Shown piece after piece: positions 21,314 through 33,488 of a stretch of DNA of 64,000 nt (its first letter is position 1; every line of letters begins with the position of its first letter). Origin of the DNA: Phoronis australis (Eukaryota; Phoronida; Phoronidae); contig NMRA01000180.1 in NCBI GenBank assembly GCA_002633005.1, positions 219,347 through 283,346 of the forward strand, given 5' to 3'. The notes under the pieces were generated by a model. The model made no database searches and was not told the origin of the DNA. It saw nothing but the letters and a program-made list of their open reading frames with translations. The position numbers were made by a program, and so were the translations under genes.

Positions 21314-24300
21314 GTATACTGGTTTAAGAACTCGTGTTCATTAAGATTTGTTTCTGAAGTTCCTGATTCCCTTCCCAAGGACTTTTACTGAACATTGTGT
21401 TGTAAATAGTCTGTCTCACTTTTAGAAATGAACCTTCAGCTTAATCTCATCAGTCAATAATGTGTAATGTCTGTACTTTTGTTTATGTGAAGTTGAGACT
21501 GCATGCTGTCTAGGCACTTGGAAGTAGTTTGTTTTGATCATTCTGCCAATCCTGACTGACCTCAATCACATCATATACAAGCTTTCTCTCAAAGTGTTGG
21601 TGTTATAGATGCACCCACTCATGGTCACATGCTTAAATCTGGATGTGGTCATATGGTGACTTAGTCCAGAAAAAGAAACATTCATTGCAAGCTCATGCAC
21701 GCACCCAGCCTTCAATATGGGGGGCTCGAATTCTTTCCGTTGTTGACCTTTTGGTAACAAAAACTCTGGCGCAGACTAATAAAAAACGGGGCACCACTGT
21801 GAATTGCGCGTTTGTGTTTGTTTAGGGGTCTTTTGTCTCATTTTCTCACACTTTTGTTTCTCAGAGGCGGACGTTTTTGCCCACCTCGCCAAATGGGGGC
21901 TCGTTCGAGCCCCCCGAGCCCCCCTGGGTGCGCGCATGAACCTTGAAGCTGTCAAAATGTAAATCAAATTTGTGATGGAAAATGCAGGAGTCATTGAAAT
22001 TCATTCTTTCAATGAGGGATGGGCTTACATATTTATTTTTATCATTAGGAGTGTAGGTCATTTAGGTCACCATCTTCCCATCCTCTTCCCGTGTATTTGT
22101 TATGGACTGTGATTGTTTATCATTACAGGTCGACATGTTTATGAAAACATGTTAGATTCTCAAGTATTTAAGATCTGATGTAGGAAATTAGCTTAAAATC
22201 AGATTGTGATTGCCGATACTTTTCTTAAAAAATTTGACTTTTGTTACAGGGAAACAATTTGTGCTCTTTTTCCACAGTCGTACAGGGAACGACTTTCAGA
22301 GTTGCCACCAGATTATGAGGAGAAGTTATCTGAGTTTGGCTCTAGGCCAACGTCCAGCGTGGAAAACTTGATTCCAGGATATGCTTTCATATGCGGAATA
22401 TTGTGCGCATTAGTACTGGTTTTGGTAAGTTCGGTTTATTAGCAGTGATTCTTACATGGACGAAAGTGGTATCTTAAATCAACATTTTCCATATCCACAA
22501 GCTTGCCTGCATATTGCCGCAAGTCTTGTTTGATAACATGACAAGAATTTACTAATTGTTGTGTTTTTATTATTTACAAACTCAGCCACTTTTTCACTAC
22601 ATCTTATAAATAAAGAAATGTCAATACACTTGTTGTCAGTGCTGCTGTCCTTGCTAGTGACTGCAGTGTGGTTGGAATACTATTAAGCATTAGATAGTGC
22701 AGATGCCAATTTTTGGTTTCTGTTAAAGGTTCCATGGCTGTATACCTGGTTGGGAGCCACAGACTACTCACTACTGGTTCATAAACCAGCTTTGCAGTGG
22801 TCTCCAAAGGACGTACATGATTGGATGATGGACTTGGGATCATGGGCTGAAGGTTATGCAGAAAGGTTCTTAGAAAAGGAAATAAGTAAGGTTATGATCA
22901 TGTAGTCCTGGTGTATTTTCTTATGAACACCACAGTTCTTACCAATATCATGTCTAAAATTTGTTGGTCTGTTTTTTTCACACCCTTTGCCTAATTACAT
23001 TGGCATGATGTTCCAGTCGTTCATCTCCAGGTGCTACAGTAATACCTCAGTGGTCTGGTGGTGAGAGGGTTGGATCGACAAATGAAAGGTCTCAGGTTCA
23101 ACCTGCTGTGTATCAAGAAAAATGTTATCCAAGTGCCTCCCTGATTTTACCAGATACCCATGCAGGCTCTTTTAAAAACACTGTAACCCCTGAAGATGGC
23201 TGAAGAAATGACGGAACAAAATGCTATGCCAATGTAAATAGGCTAGAGGTTGGTGAAAATAGACCAAGAGATTTTAGACTTGATGTCAATATTTCAACAC
23301 CTCAAAGCAGCTTTAGGAAATCGAGATATGCCAAGTTTAATTCACTGGTAACCTCATCGTTCATGAATTTTCGTTAAACAAGAAACGTTGTGAAATGAAT
23401 ATTTTGTGAGATGGGGCAGTGAATGAACATCTGTCGGAATTCAAGGGTTGGCAGATGTCCAGTGAAGTGACTTATTCATCAGCTCTCCCCCCAGTCATCT
23501 CCTTGGTGTCTGGGTGTCGCCCGTAGGCCACTTTTAACTGATTTCATTGTACAGTAATTGTTGTGATAATGGTTGCTTTAACGTGTGAGTCCAAGTAAAC
23601 TGGTGGCAGGTAGTGATGGTGCATTTAAAATTTGGTGTTTATGAACACTTTTAACTTTATTCAGTAAACTATGTAGAAAATATGACTGTACAATAAAGGA
23701 CTTGAACAATCAGCAAACATAACTGAATTTCTGGCAATATGTTTAAGAATTCAGGGTTTGTGAGTAAAGTTTGGCTCGTGGCTCTACATACATGGTCGTT
23801 CATTGCAGGTGGACATTTACTGCTTGCAATTAGTGATGAATACTTAACTGAAAAGTTCAACATGTCTGATCTCCACAAAAAGGCTCTTCTGATATCCATT
23901 GAGAACGTGAGAGAGCTTGGTGTAAAGCCACCCACTAATCTGTGGGAGTATAAGGTCAGTGGTGAACATTTACACTTTTACTTTTATATTGTCGTCAGTT
24001 TTAAACCTGTTTCAGTAAGGCATTTGATCCACCTATGGCACCAACACTGTGTAATAAAACGGGTTTCTTATATGGTTATGAGTCTTTGGGAGATTCATGT
24101 GCCAGTGAGCACTTTTAAATGCCATCTATGAGATCCACCACAGATTGAAAGCAGACAACTAAGTGTTTCAAACATTATACCTCACTTCTGAACTTGATGT
24201 GGTTTTTCTAACAGGTCAAAATTAAGCAAGACTCGCCAGTGGAAACACATTTTCCAAATTAATAGTTGTAGTGCCTCATGTGTAGAGTATATTTTGCATG

Positions 24301-27256
24301 TCATTCAACAACTAATTTAAGCACGTTACTCTGCACTTTAAATTGGAACTTGCAGGCTAATTCCTCGTTTCTGTGATTGTTTAGCCAAATTAGTTAGGAA
24401 CACAACATATAGCGATGATGTGAATATGAATTAGGTTGAAAATTGACAAAGGTTTTTAAGAACAAATTTTACGGTCAAAATTATCTGCCGGAAATCATTG
24501 AGCCATGTCTGCTAAGTATGGTGACGTGGTGCTGGTGAATAACATTACTTGATACGGGATATGTGAGCCCGCAAGGTATGTCATTAGTGCCAAGGTCACC
24601 TATTTGCAGAATTTTTTCTTATCACATTTGCAAAGTGCCAGTGAATACAACTGCATTTTGTTTAGTGTAAATTAGGTTAAAATAGCATTGTCGTTTAGTT
24701 CCAGCTATACATTAGCATAACTAGGAGCATGTAAATACATTTTTAATCTTGAGTGCACACAAAAATTTTCCCCAAGTATATTGTTCATCTAGCACGCTCA
24801 CATTGGTTGCTCACTGTGCTGTCCTAGCATTCAATTAGGATCTAGAGAACCAAATGTTTCAGACTCTGGGCAAACTTACTCATAGCAATGAGCCCTGCTG
24901 GTAATTTTTTTGAGTTGGGCTATGGCTATAATACCAGTTAGAATGCAATGTGAGCTTTGAGAGGTTCTAAGTGCAGACAAGTCATCGTTGCTCAACAGGG
25001 AATGTCTGCTATTGACCTCATTTGAGTCAAGTCTATGCTATTCATTTCAGGAGCTCTATCCACGGAATTTTATATTCTTCATGTCCACTGTTCAAGTGTT
25101 ACCGCGGTCGCTGCTTCTCTACACCTTCATTTATAACTATGACGACACGTTCCTACCCTTTTTCTATGCTGTCTGTCCCATCCAAACTACTGAACTCAGC
25201 CAGCCATATTACGTAAGGAATTTCAATGACATTTTCCAAATAATGCATAGAAACTAGATGGTTACAAAGTCAACAAAACAGACTTGACATTTTCGTGTAA
25301 ATGTGTTTCAAGGGTGGTTTCTATCATTTTAAGTTAATATATTTAATGCCACAGGCTTATATTCTAGATGTAAGCTGACTATACAGTACATGGTTCAACT
25401 ACTTTTCTTTCCCTTTACAAAAAATTTGGCTGTGCACAGGAATGCCATCAAAAATGTTTTGGTCAAACATTGTATTTTGACTTTTCTTTTCAGCTTCCCC
25501 CTCCAACTACGAAGCAGTGGATTCACTTTCTGCCACCGACTTTCTATTTGCCATATTTAGTCATCGCCAAATTTGCCTGGTTGTGGTTCAGCATTCATTC
25601 CATCAGTGTCACTTTGGTTACTGTGATATGTTTGTCAGAGACATTTCAAGAAGCCAACTCTGTTGTGCTTTTTTACAGATCTTTCACTAGAGGGCGGGCC
25701 AGGTATGTTTCTTTGTCCATGCGTACGTCTGTCTTATTTTGAAGAGGTGGGGTGCATTCACTAGTGCTAGTGTCTTGCATTTGAAATGCTCTCGCCAGCT
25801 TTTACTCCATGACAGGCAACGTCTGTGAAGCATACACTCGTGTGTCAGTGTTTGAAGCAGACATTCGTACGGACGTGCATTAAGCATCAAGCATCGTCTT
25901 ACCTTTGAAGTCAATTCACCGCAATATACATTAGGCCTGATGTAAAGATCTGTTATCTGAAATTTTCTAGCATTAACAATGACAAAATTTACCTGTCAGG
26001 CTATCTATAAGTTGGAGTAAATGGCACCATTAGTTAAGCGTAGTAAGACCACACTGAAACGCGTGATCACTCTGAATTAAGATTGCTTGAGCTGGTGAAA
26101 AATAATGAACCTCCAAAACTTCATCATAGCCTGCCCAAACTACGCCATCAGTGACTAGGATTATTTAACTTTTCCCTGGTTTGAACACTTCACAAGGTCT
26201 GTTAAAGCACTGTATATCCTCAAAACAGTGATATAGAGTTTCATGAAACCGAGCATTTATGAGTAAAACTATACCAGCTTTGGAACAAAATGTCACCAAT
26301 GGAAGCTGGTGGAATTTGCATAGTGGATGCCATGAATTCGTGTCTGTTTTTGATGGTTAAGTAAAACTGATAAATGTGATTTTCCTCCGTTACAACTCGT
26401 TAACCCCAAAACTTCCTAAAGATCTAGAAACGTTCGCGCTGCTTATTGAACCCTTTTTATGTTACTCGGAGATCTCGTACAATAAAGCTTAAACCTAATC
26501 AACAGTCATTAAGTCAGTCTTTGGTATGCCATATAAAGTTGTGGTTTCAGTAAATAATTGACCAATTTTTTAAATCAAACATCCAAATGTTTTATTTTTG
26601 AATACTAACGCAGCGAATGTTATTTTCTCAAAATTCTAGGTTTAAAGCTTTTGTAAATTAGGCCTGGATTGTTTACCACTGTAAAACCATGCTTAATTTA
26701 AGAATACATCAGCCACATGACAAATATTTTGTCACCCAGGCGGCATACAGATGCCCTGAGAACAGCAAGGAATGAGCTACCGTCCAGTAAGGATGTTCAT
26801 ACTGTAGCGGTCTAGACCCAGTCCTGAGCCATTGTCGAGACATCAGGGTACCGCTCATTCGATAACATATTTGTAAACTGAACTGTAGCTTGTGCCTGTG
26901 CAGACAACATTTGAAAGTATTACCATAAGGCTAAGAACAATAATGACTTGTTACCATGTGTTATTATCATAGACTAGATATAGCTTACAATTATCACTAT
27001 ATAACTCCCCATTTAGACCAGTATTCTTTGTTTTAGTGCGGCCTTAGGTGATGCCATGAAGACCTATGCAAGGAGTGTAATTGGACAGTCGGTGTTGTAC
27101 TTTGTCTGGCCCATTACACCATGGATTCTTTGTGAAGTGTACTTCTATTTCTGTGTGTACATCTTGCCATTGCAAACAGCGTGTGGGTGGCTACAAAAGC
27201 TGTACTCAAATTTACAGCAACAGCATCGCCAGCAGCAGCAGCAGCTGCAGCAGTGA
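21045..27256 (+). CDS. BFAR: BFAR, bifunctional apoptosis regulator (RING-SAM membrane E3 ligase)
   Basis: Seven coding exons, 21045-21313, 22250-22424, 22729-22885, 23809-23954, 25051-25212, 25494-25702 and 27037-27256, all with GT-AG introns, join without a frame break into 445 residues; human BFAR has 450. In mammals it is an ER-membrane RING E3 ligase that damps apoptosis and acts in ER stress. Domain order matches: C3HC4 RING (residues 36-75), membrane segment (about 131-156), SAM domain (about 170-238, ending in the family string GVKPPTNLWEYK), and hydrophobic C-terminal segments, including DDTFLPFFYAVCP and AKFAWLW, which parallel the human protein. The start is chosen because it is the first Met after the acceptor. 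The oddity is a glutamine-rich C-terminal end that I do not recall in vertebrate BFAR. Confidence 0.95.
21693..21939. mobile_element. MITE family B, copy 1, in BFAR intron 1
   Basis: Ends are inverted: TCATGCACGCACCCAGCC and GGGTGCGCGCATGA, with G-rich and C-rich runs inside each end (ATGGGGGGCTCG and CGAGCCCCCC). No coding capacity. Confidence 0.75.
22250..22424 (+). CDS. BFAR: BFAR second coding exon: linker and first membrane segment
   Basis: Acceptor TTGTTACAG, donor GTAAGT. Residues 90-148: the helix after the RING (RETICALFPQSYRERL), an acidic linker, then a hydrophobic run (AFICGILCALVLVL) that continues into the next exon, as expected for the first BFAR membrane segment. Confidence 0.9.
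22729..22885 (+). CDS. BFAR: BFAR third coding exon: first half of SAM domain
   Basis: Acceptor TGTTAAAG, donor GTAAGG. Residues 149-200. LLVHKPALQWSPKDVHDWM and SWAEGYAERFLEKEI correspond to the start of the SAM domain in vertebrate BFAR. Confidence 0.9.
23809..23954 (+). CDS. BFAR: BFAR fourth coding exon: second half of SAM domain
   Basis: Acceptor TTCATTGCAG, donor GTCAGT. The split Ser codon is completed here, then GHLLLAISDEYLTEKF, the closing helix ISIENVRELG and the conserved GVKPPTNLWEYK. Ends in phase 0 at residue 249. Confidence 0.92.
25051..25212 (+). CDS. BFAR: BFAR fifth coding exon: membrane segment
   Basis: Acceptor TTCATTTCAG, donor GTAAGG, both phase 0. Residues 250-303 with hydrophobic stretches and the family string YDDTFLPFFYAVCPIQ. 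Confidence 0.9.
25494..25702 (+). CDS. BFAR: BFAR sixth coding exon: membrane segments
   Basis: Acceptor TTCTTTTCAG, donor GTATGT. Residues 304-372. TTKQWIHFL, LPYLVIAKFAWLW and a long hydrophobic segment (SISVTLVTVICL) follow the vertebrate order. Confidence 0.9.
27037..27256 (+). CDS. BFAR: BFAR last coding exon with Gln-rich tail
   Basis: Acceptor TTTGTTTTAG. Residues 373-445: VLYFVWPITPWILCEVYFYF matches the last membrane segment of the family, then a Gln-rich end (QQQHRQQQQQLQQ, stop) encoded by a short CAG/CAA repeat at about 27217-27256. The CAG run continues past the stop as CAGTGACAACAGCAA, so repeat slippage may have moved the stop. Confidence 0.9.
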
Positions 27257-28905
27257 CAACAGCAATAAGTTGAAATTTCAATGCCAGGTGGGCAGGTCAT
27301 TACATTTCTGTTAGCAACAGTTGCCTTACTTTGAGCCATTGTCAACAGCAGGTGGTGTAGTAGTTCTGGGGCCCGTTCCAAGGAAACTGACTTGGTGAAG
27401 ACAGATCTTAACTTTCAGCAAATTTTTAGATAAAACTTAAATTTGTATCAAGACCATTTCAAAAAAGAGATCTTAAGTTTAAATTAAATTTTTGACTTAA
27501 GTTTTGTCTTAATTTTGACTATCTTACCAGATGTGGAAGTTTCAAAGTTTGGAATTTGAGGCAAATCTTAAACTGAAGTTAAAAATGAACTTAAGTCAGT
27601 TTCTTGGAAAGGGCTAGTGGTCATTCCAGTATTATTCTAACACTTCTTAATGATAAAGGTTTTACAAACTGAAACCATGTACTTATCAGTTCAATGTTAA
27701 CTCTTATCAACATACCACCAACAACTTGTGACTTATATCTTGCTCTCAGCAAACCAGCTACTAGAGTAGTGACATCTTTAGGACTCTCAGCCTGTCAAGT
27801 TCCCTGTCTGAACACAAGATGGCATGACAGGAAAACCTACTCGATTTTGTTACAGGGCATGGCTAAGTAATGTACCAGCTTCAATTCCATTGTGCGAGAT
27901 CACTATATCTAATAGATATGAGCATTAGGCAATTACTGGGGATTTCCGTAAGGCCCCTCACCAACGTAAATTCCCATGGGGCCTCTTTCAGAAAAAAATA
28001 ACACAAAAATCACAAGGCTGTCTTTTGGGATTGCTTTGCCTAGCTGGAATTTGACAAAGGTACTGGAAATGTCTCAAAATGTCGTTATATTGTCAATTTT
28101 TATCATTAAAGGAACCATTATGTTCAATTTTAATGACTTGTTAACGGAAGCATTGCTTTACTTTTTATTTTAGTCTTGGTCAAAGTGTTGATTGACATGG
28201 CTGGTAGACCCAGTTCAAGTCAACCAAAGTTAAAATTTAGGTAGAAAAAACAAATCACCTCATCAGATGCCACGAGTATTGAATTGAATTTTCTTATCTC
28301 AAGTAAAATCAATTAAGTCCACTGCTGAGTGAGAGTGCTGTGATAGCAATACAAGTTTCTGAAAGAGTCCCCCAGGGTTAGGTAAATGTTCTAGCATCTA
28401 TTCTGAACACTAGGCATCAACATGGCTGACTGATCTGGAAGGTGTGGCAATGGCCAATTGAGATTTTTAAAGCAGTCTCTAGTTTGGCAAATCAGCTTGT
28501 GATCTCTGTCTAGGTCTCGGCAAACCAAGCTAGTGTACATCTTGTGGCCTGTTTAGCTGTTTTCTGCGTTGACCTCCACAGCACTAAATTTGTCTTTCCG
28601 GACAAAATTCTGTGGTTGCTTGGTTCAAACTCCTGCCAGGAACATGAACAAGCTGTGCCCTTGTGTCACGGCCTTTACATAGATTTTCTGGTTTGGGTGA
28701 AGGACTGGGGAAAGCTTGATTGTTTACACGGTGTCGTGTGCTCAATAAATTATTATTTGTTTGTCTTGATGTCTTGTCAGTTCTGTACGAATTTATAAGT
28801 GTTGCTATGAATTTGTGCAATTTGATCTGTTTGTAATCTGAATAAGTTTCCGTTTTAGGCAGTGCCTCACTTTTCTGTGATTAGTATTGTATGGAGATAA
28901 TTAAA
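27257..28905 (+). other. BFAR: Probable BFAR 3' untranslated region
   Basis: The first AATAAA after the stop is at 28744-28749, and an ATTAAA follows at 28900-28905, giving a 3' UTR of about 1.5-1.65 kb if either is used. The stretch carries a foldback element (27369-27613) and no supported reading frame. Confidence 0.4.
27369..27613. mobile_element. Foldback MITE family A, copy 2, in BFAR 3' UTR
   Basis: GGGCCCGTTCCAAGGAAACTG to AGTCAGTTTCTTGGAAAGGGC, same length and internal order as the copy at 6530. It starts 113 bases after the BFAR stop. Confidence 0.8.
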
Positions 28906-29172
28906 GTTGGTCACCTGGTATGGCCACGCATTCTCTTCAACTTTTACTTCTTATATCATGATTAAGCAACAGATACACTCGTTATAATGAACACCTATGT
29001 AATTTATTAAGACTATTTTTCGAAATTTTGCCCAATGGTAGCGATCCAGGTGGTAACACACCATTACATTTTGCTGCTTAAATATTAAAATCTTTAGTTA
29101 TCTTAACCATTTTCGGAAGCATTAGTTCAACTAACCAGCACGCAGGTATCACGCAGTGGCACGCGCATTAGC

Positions 29173-29262
29173 ATTGGTTGATGTAACCTCAGCAGTCATT
29201 GGTTAGTTGTACAACACTGTGGAAAAATGGCGGACTTAGTGTTTTGATGCAAGTGACGTCAC
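29173..29262. promoter_or_regulatory. Promoter-like motif cluster
   Basis: Two ATTGGTT boxes (inverted CCAAT, about 29175 and 29200), AAAATGGCGGAC (YY1-like, 29224-29235) and a full CRE palindrome TGACGTCA (29254-29261) lie within 90 bases. No following gene is recognised on either strand. Confidence 0.3.
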
Positions 29263-29921
29263 AGCAACTATTTCGTTTCTGCAGTGATGTTAATAGCCAT
29301 GACGTGCTTGAAGCACATACATGTACAATAAACGCATATCTGGTCGATTTAAGTGGTGTGTTATTCATACTGTATGAATACAGGATAGTATCGTAAACAC
29401 AAGTCATCGACAGTAGAAAGACGCACTCCGAAAAGGCGCAACCACAATTTTTAGAAATCGCATTTCCCGAACAAAAATTTTAAGCACCGATTTGGCTGAC
29501 AACAGACCAAATTTTACACTTCAGTCCATCACTCATGCCACTTTGTTTGCGTGAAGCGCTGCCCGTTAAGAATTCGACTAGCCAATCTGAATCGCCGATG
29601 TACAAATATTTCCCGAGGAAAATTGAGTGATACGTGCGTGCTCGCGGTACACAGGGAACCAGTGAGTAGTCCAACTTGGTCTCGTGATTGCGGCTGCAGC
29701 CCTCTAAGTACTGTTATCCATAATGCCCTATTATTTTATATCAGATCGAAGTCAATAACAGCGCACACCACTAGACGTTTGTCTGTCGTATCATAGGCTT
29801 TCGCGTGAATCCTGTACGAACCCTGTCAAGAGAACATAGACATTTTTCAAGTGCCCGTTGTTTAACGTACATCAACGGTGAAGATTGCGGCACATAACGG
29901 AAATCACACACAAGACCATAC

Positions 29922-30424
29922 CATTACGGCGTTTTCCTATTGCTCCCAACTTGTTCGATTCTATATCCCAACAACAAATTCGGAAGATGACCCATGTAGC
30001 CAATATCTTACAGGACCGATTAACTCCATACTGACATGGTTGGAGGGCCAGCTCTCTTTTGTTCGATAAATTGCACTAATCTCCAATCTAGTCTGACTGC
30101 GCTGTGTAGTTAAAAATAAAAGTTAAGTTATAACACATTTAAACATAAAGCAATAGAACTTCTGAAATCCTCGTCAAACGGTGATCACGTTTAGTTTTTG
30201 AATCGACAAAATCGCCCAATTACAACCGCAGTAACGACAATCTATTCTTTCCGAACGCACCATTTTGCTCCGGGTTTGACTGTGCTAGTCACAGGTGGTC
30301 TGTAATATAGTAAGCCTGTTGTGATACCACACAAAAGACTGTGTTAGTGGCAGTTACCAAGGAAGCTAGATGTTATCACCCGCTCACGTCTGGTAAAGTC
30401 ACTGAACGGGAAAACGCTGTCATG
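29922..30424. repeat. Duplicated 0.5-kb block, copy 1
   Basis: Matches 32774-33297 in the same orientation with many substitutions and small indels. Shared strings include GCTCCCAACTTGTTCGATTC and CTTTTGTTCGATAA. Indels break any common reading frame (for example two 4-base losses near 30030), so this copy does not code. Confidence 0.8.
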
Positions 30425-30814
30425 CAACCAGTTACCATAGAACAACTTGCCTGCGAGCACGTTGCTCCCAGTCAGCCACACAAACACACGCACAACGACT
30501 TGCGACAAATATGTTGCAAAAGGATTACCGAGTAAGAAGTCCGTGTTTTGAAACTCAGTGAGAATGTGCGTAGACGGTAATTTTGACTTCCGTCTTGTCT
30601 GCAAGATGCCGACCGGCCATACTGCGACTTGCGCGTCTTGCACTGGAACAGCTTAACGGTTACCCTACCTCGCCAAGGTGGGGCCGGTAAGTTGTAGCGC
30701 ATGTGTGAAGTTGCGCAAACCTATAGCGTCCACACTTACTAAAAACAGCCACAGGTGATTAGAAAAGGAAATTTGCTTGGGTAGCGCAGTGTGTGAACGA
30801 AACTTTATACTTAC

Positions 30815-30920
30815 TCTGTCCAGGGACATACGCTTTGGGATCCTGAATGGTTGATTTTTCAGGAAAAGCTGGGCTGAAAATAAATAACAGGACTATAGTT
30901 GAAAAGATTAATTTACTCAT
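30815..30920 (-). CDS. Second signal-peptide exon, possible paralogue
   Basis: MSKLIFSTIVLLFIFSPAFP is a textbook signal peptide, followed by EKSTIQDPKAYVPGQ and a consensus donor A|GTAAGTAT (GT at 30814-30813). It ends in the same phase (one base over) as the signal exon at 36514. It lies about 390 bases past one copy of a duplicated 0.5-kb block, as exon 3 of the other gene lies past the second copy. I could not find the following exons, so it may be the remnant of a duplicated gene. Without the splice the frame runs on to a stop at 30759. Confidence 0.35.
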
Positions 30921-31565
30921 CGTTTTACTAAATGAGTAAAAATAATGAGACACTAAAATTTGTTAAAGCGAGACCACGTGCACATTGGCAACCTGACCAC
31001 ATTCCTGCAAATCCCAACCAAGATCGAAGTAATTAGAGACTCAAATGATGAGCATCAATCGTGACATAGAATAACTACGAAAAAACTGAGTTAACTCACC
31101 CTTACACTTCAGAATTCAACCAGGTTACCATGTATGTTTACGGTTTGTTCGTAAAGATTTCGAAATTTCTGTTGATATCAAAGCATTTTTCTTTTAATTT
31201 CAAAAGAACCGATCTGTCAACTGCTTGTCACTTCGTCGATTTTTCTCCAACACGGCAAAGCACCTCTCATTTGTTATGGCAAGACAATGATAGATATGAC
31301 GCACTTCCCTTTTATGGAAAATGTGCCCTTTGATGTAAACAAAACAATTGCGACTTCAAGCAGCAGGCCGATTAAGAGGCAACTGGTGTTCTAATTGTAT
31401 AAAATTAGTTGTAGGTAGTGTATCATTGAAATATAAAGGGCACTTGCGTTTATTCTTTGGAAAATTGCTTGCTTCACTGGCATACCTCATATTGAGCTGT
31501 CCACCACAGATTCACACATAATAATTTGCCATCTTGACAGTCAGCGGTTTGTCGAGTTATCGTTG

Positions 31566-31575
31566 GCGCATGCGC
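31566..31575. promoter_or_regulatory. NRF1-like palindrome
   Basis: GCGCATGCGC, the NRF1 palindrome, upstream (on the minus strand) of the signal-peptide exon at 30815-30920 by about 650 bases. Confidence 0.3.
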
Positions 31576-32773
31576 CCATTTATCTAAGTGGCCGCAGGGA
31601 GATTAGAAACTCGGTGGTGACTACAGAGTTTTTCCTTCACGGGTATTTCAAAAATCGTGAATGTTGTGATTTTTTCTGGAAATTCCCTCACGGAAGAAAG
31701 CGAATAACTCTGTTTTGAACGTTGCGATATGGTTCTTTCGTCACGAATTGTTTAACAGATATTTTTGGCGAGCTTTCGCATTCTCTACCTCATTAAACCA
31801 GGCGCGCAAATTTCACCCATTACTTATACCATATTTTCTTTACATATATACGATGTCCAACATTGCGATGGTAAATCGTCCCATCATACTGATCAAGGAA
31901 ATAGCATGCCGATTAGGCGATGGCACTTGGTTTACCACAATTTCTAATTGCGGCCTGCTGGTTTAGTAGTTGGACCAATTATGCTGTACAAAGAGTGGAA
32001 TTAATAGGAAATAGAATACTGCATGGCAATTGTTCAAAAGTTTTAGGTTGTAAAAGTCTTTTACGATATTCAAAGTTCTAACCACCTGTACGTTTCTCTA
32101 TTTTTCTAGCCACTTAGATGAACGACTAGTGAATTTTTGTCCACTGAATCTGAGCCAGCATCAAGCGGAAGCTGCTTTATCGCTCTCATTACTCTAAGAT
32201 ATGAAAAGTTCGCTACTTGAGTCTCTATACAACATTAGACCTCTGCAGTTCTTATAGTGGCTGTTTAAAGCCTAACTTCAATGGAATTTTGTTATTTTAG
32301 ATGTATTGTGCTAACCAGATAATCCTAGCAAAGCCTCAGTAAAATAAGGAAACGGGAGTTCAATAACGCAAATGTAAGCCCGTCAAATGATAAATGAAGC
32401 TGCCTTTTCGTGCCATGTTGCGTCGTCGCGAGATCCCAGCACAAACAACAAAAGATTGCATTAAATAGGGGTCTAAATAGAGTCCATTGCGTGCAGGTGT
32501 TATTTGCAGCTGTTTGAATTAAAAGGTGATTATCGTGGTGACGTAGACAATAGCAAACCAATACGCAGTTCGTTACATTTGGCAGTTTATGACACTAGTG
32601 GACTCAGAGCGATGCTCTTAACATACTTTTGTGACCAAATTTCCAGGTGTTACCGTTGAAGATAGGCTTTAAGTTTGTAGAGTATTAACTTACAACATGG
32701 TTTCAGTGCAACATGCCCAAGAATGCCTATGAGCGCAAAATCATGAAATTGGGGTTGCTCTTTTCTCTGAGTA

Positions 32774-33297
32774 CATTACGGTGTTTTCCCGTTGCTCCCA
32801 ACTTGTTCGATTCTATAGCCCAACAACAAGTTGGGAAGTTTACCCCTGTAGCCAATATCTTACAGGACTCAGTGATTAACTCCATTGTGACATTTATGGT
32901 TGGAGGGCCAGCTCTCTTTTGTTCGATAATTGCTCTAATCTCCAATAAGATCGTATCTACCCTGACTGGGTTGTGCTGTTAGAAATAAAAATTAAGTTAT
33001 AACATATCTGAACATAAACCAATTGCATTCTGAAATCTTCATTAAATAGTGATAATGTTTAGTTTTTGAAATGCCAAAATCGCCCAACTGCAACCGAAGT
33101 TGCGACAATATATTCTTTCCAAAAACACAAATTCACTCTGAGTTTGACTGTGTTTACAAGTGGTAGATAATTGACCTGCTTGTTGTCGTAACAGACAAAA
33201 CAGTGTGCTTGGCAGTTAACAAAGAAGCTAGATGTTATCACACGCTCAGAACTCCCTTCATCTGGTAAAGTCACTGATCGGGAAAACGCTGTCATGA
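32774..33297. repeat. Duplicated 0.5-kb block, copy 2
   Basis: Second copy of the block at 29922-30424, offset by 2.85-2.87 kb. A plus-strand frame (32713-32982) covers its first half and ends in a hydrophobic stretch followed by AATAAA, but the frame is not kept in copy 1, so I do not call a gene. Confidence 0.8.
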
Positions 33298-33488
33298 ATT
33301 TCCATACCGCAATCAGCACCATATCCCTTACGAAAATAATCTATAGGAGCCAATAGGAATTCCTGTAGGAATATTGATTTCTTATAGGATTTCCTACAGA
33401 AAACTTCTGTTAGGAAATTTTCAGAAATCTGATTTCGAAACATATTGGACAACGTCTCTCAAGGCCATCGTGCGTTGGACTGAATAGT

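Larger units (their letters stand above)
21314..27036 (+). other. BFAR: BFAR introns
   Basis: Introns 21314-22249, 22425-22728, 22886-23808, 23955-25050, 25213-25493 and 25703-27036. Only MITE B (21693-21939) was recognised inside them. Confidence 0.85.

Noticed and set aside
29480-29674. Minus-strand frame as next exon of the 30.9-kb signal-peptide gene
   Set aside because: The acceptor that fits the phase leads to a stop after about 40 codons with no likeness to the other copy.
32713-32982. Plus-strand frame with hydrophobic end and following AATAAA
   Set aside because: The duplicated copy at 29922 breaks the frame by 4-base indels, so there is no sign of coding constraint.
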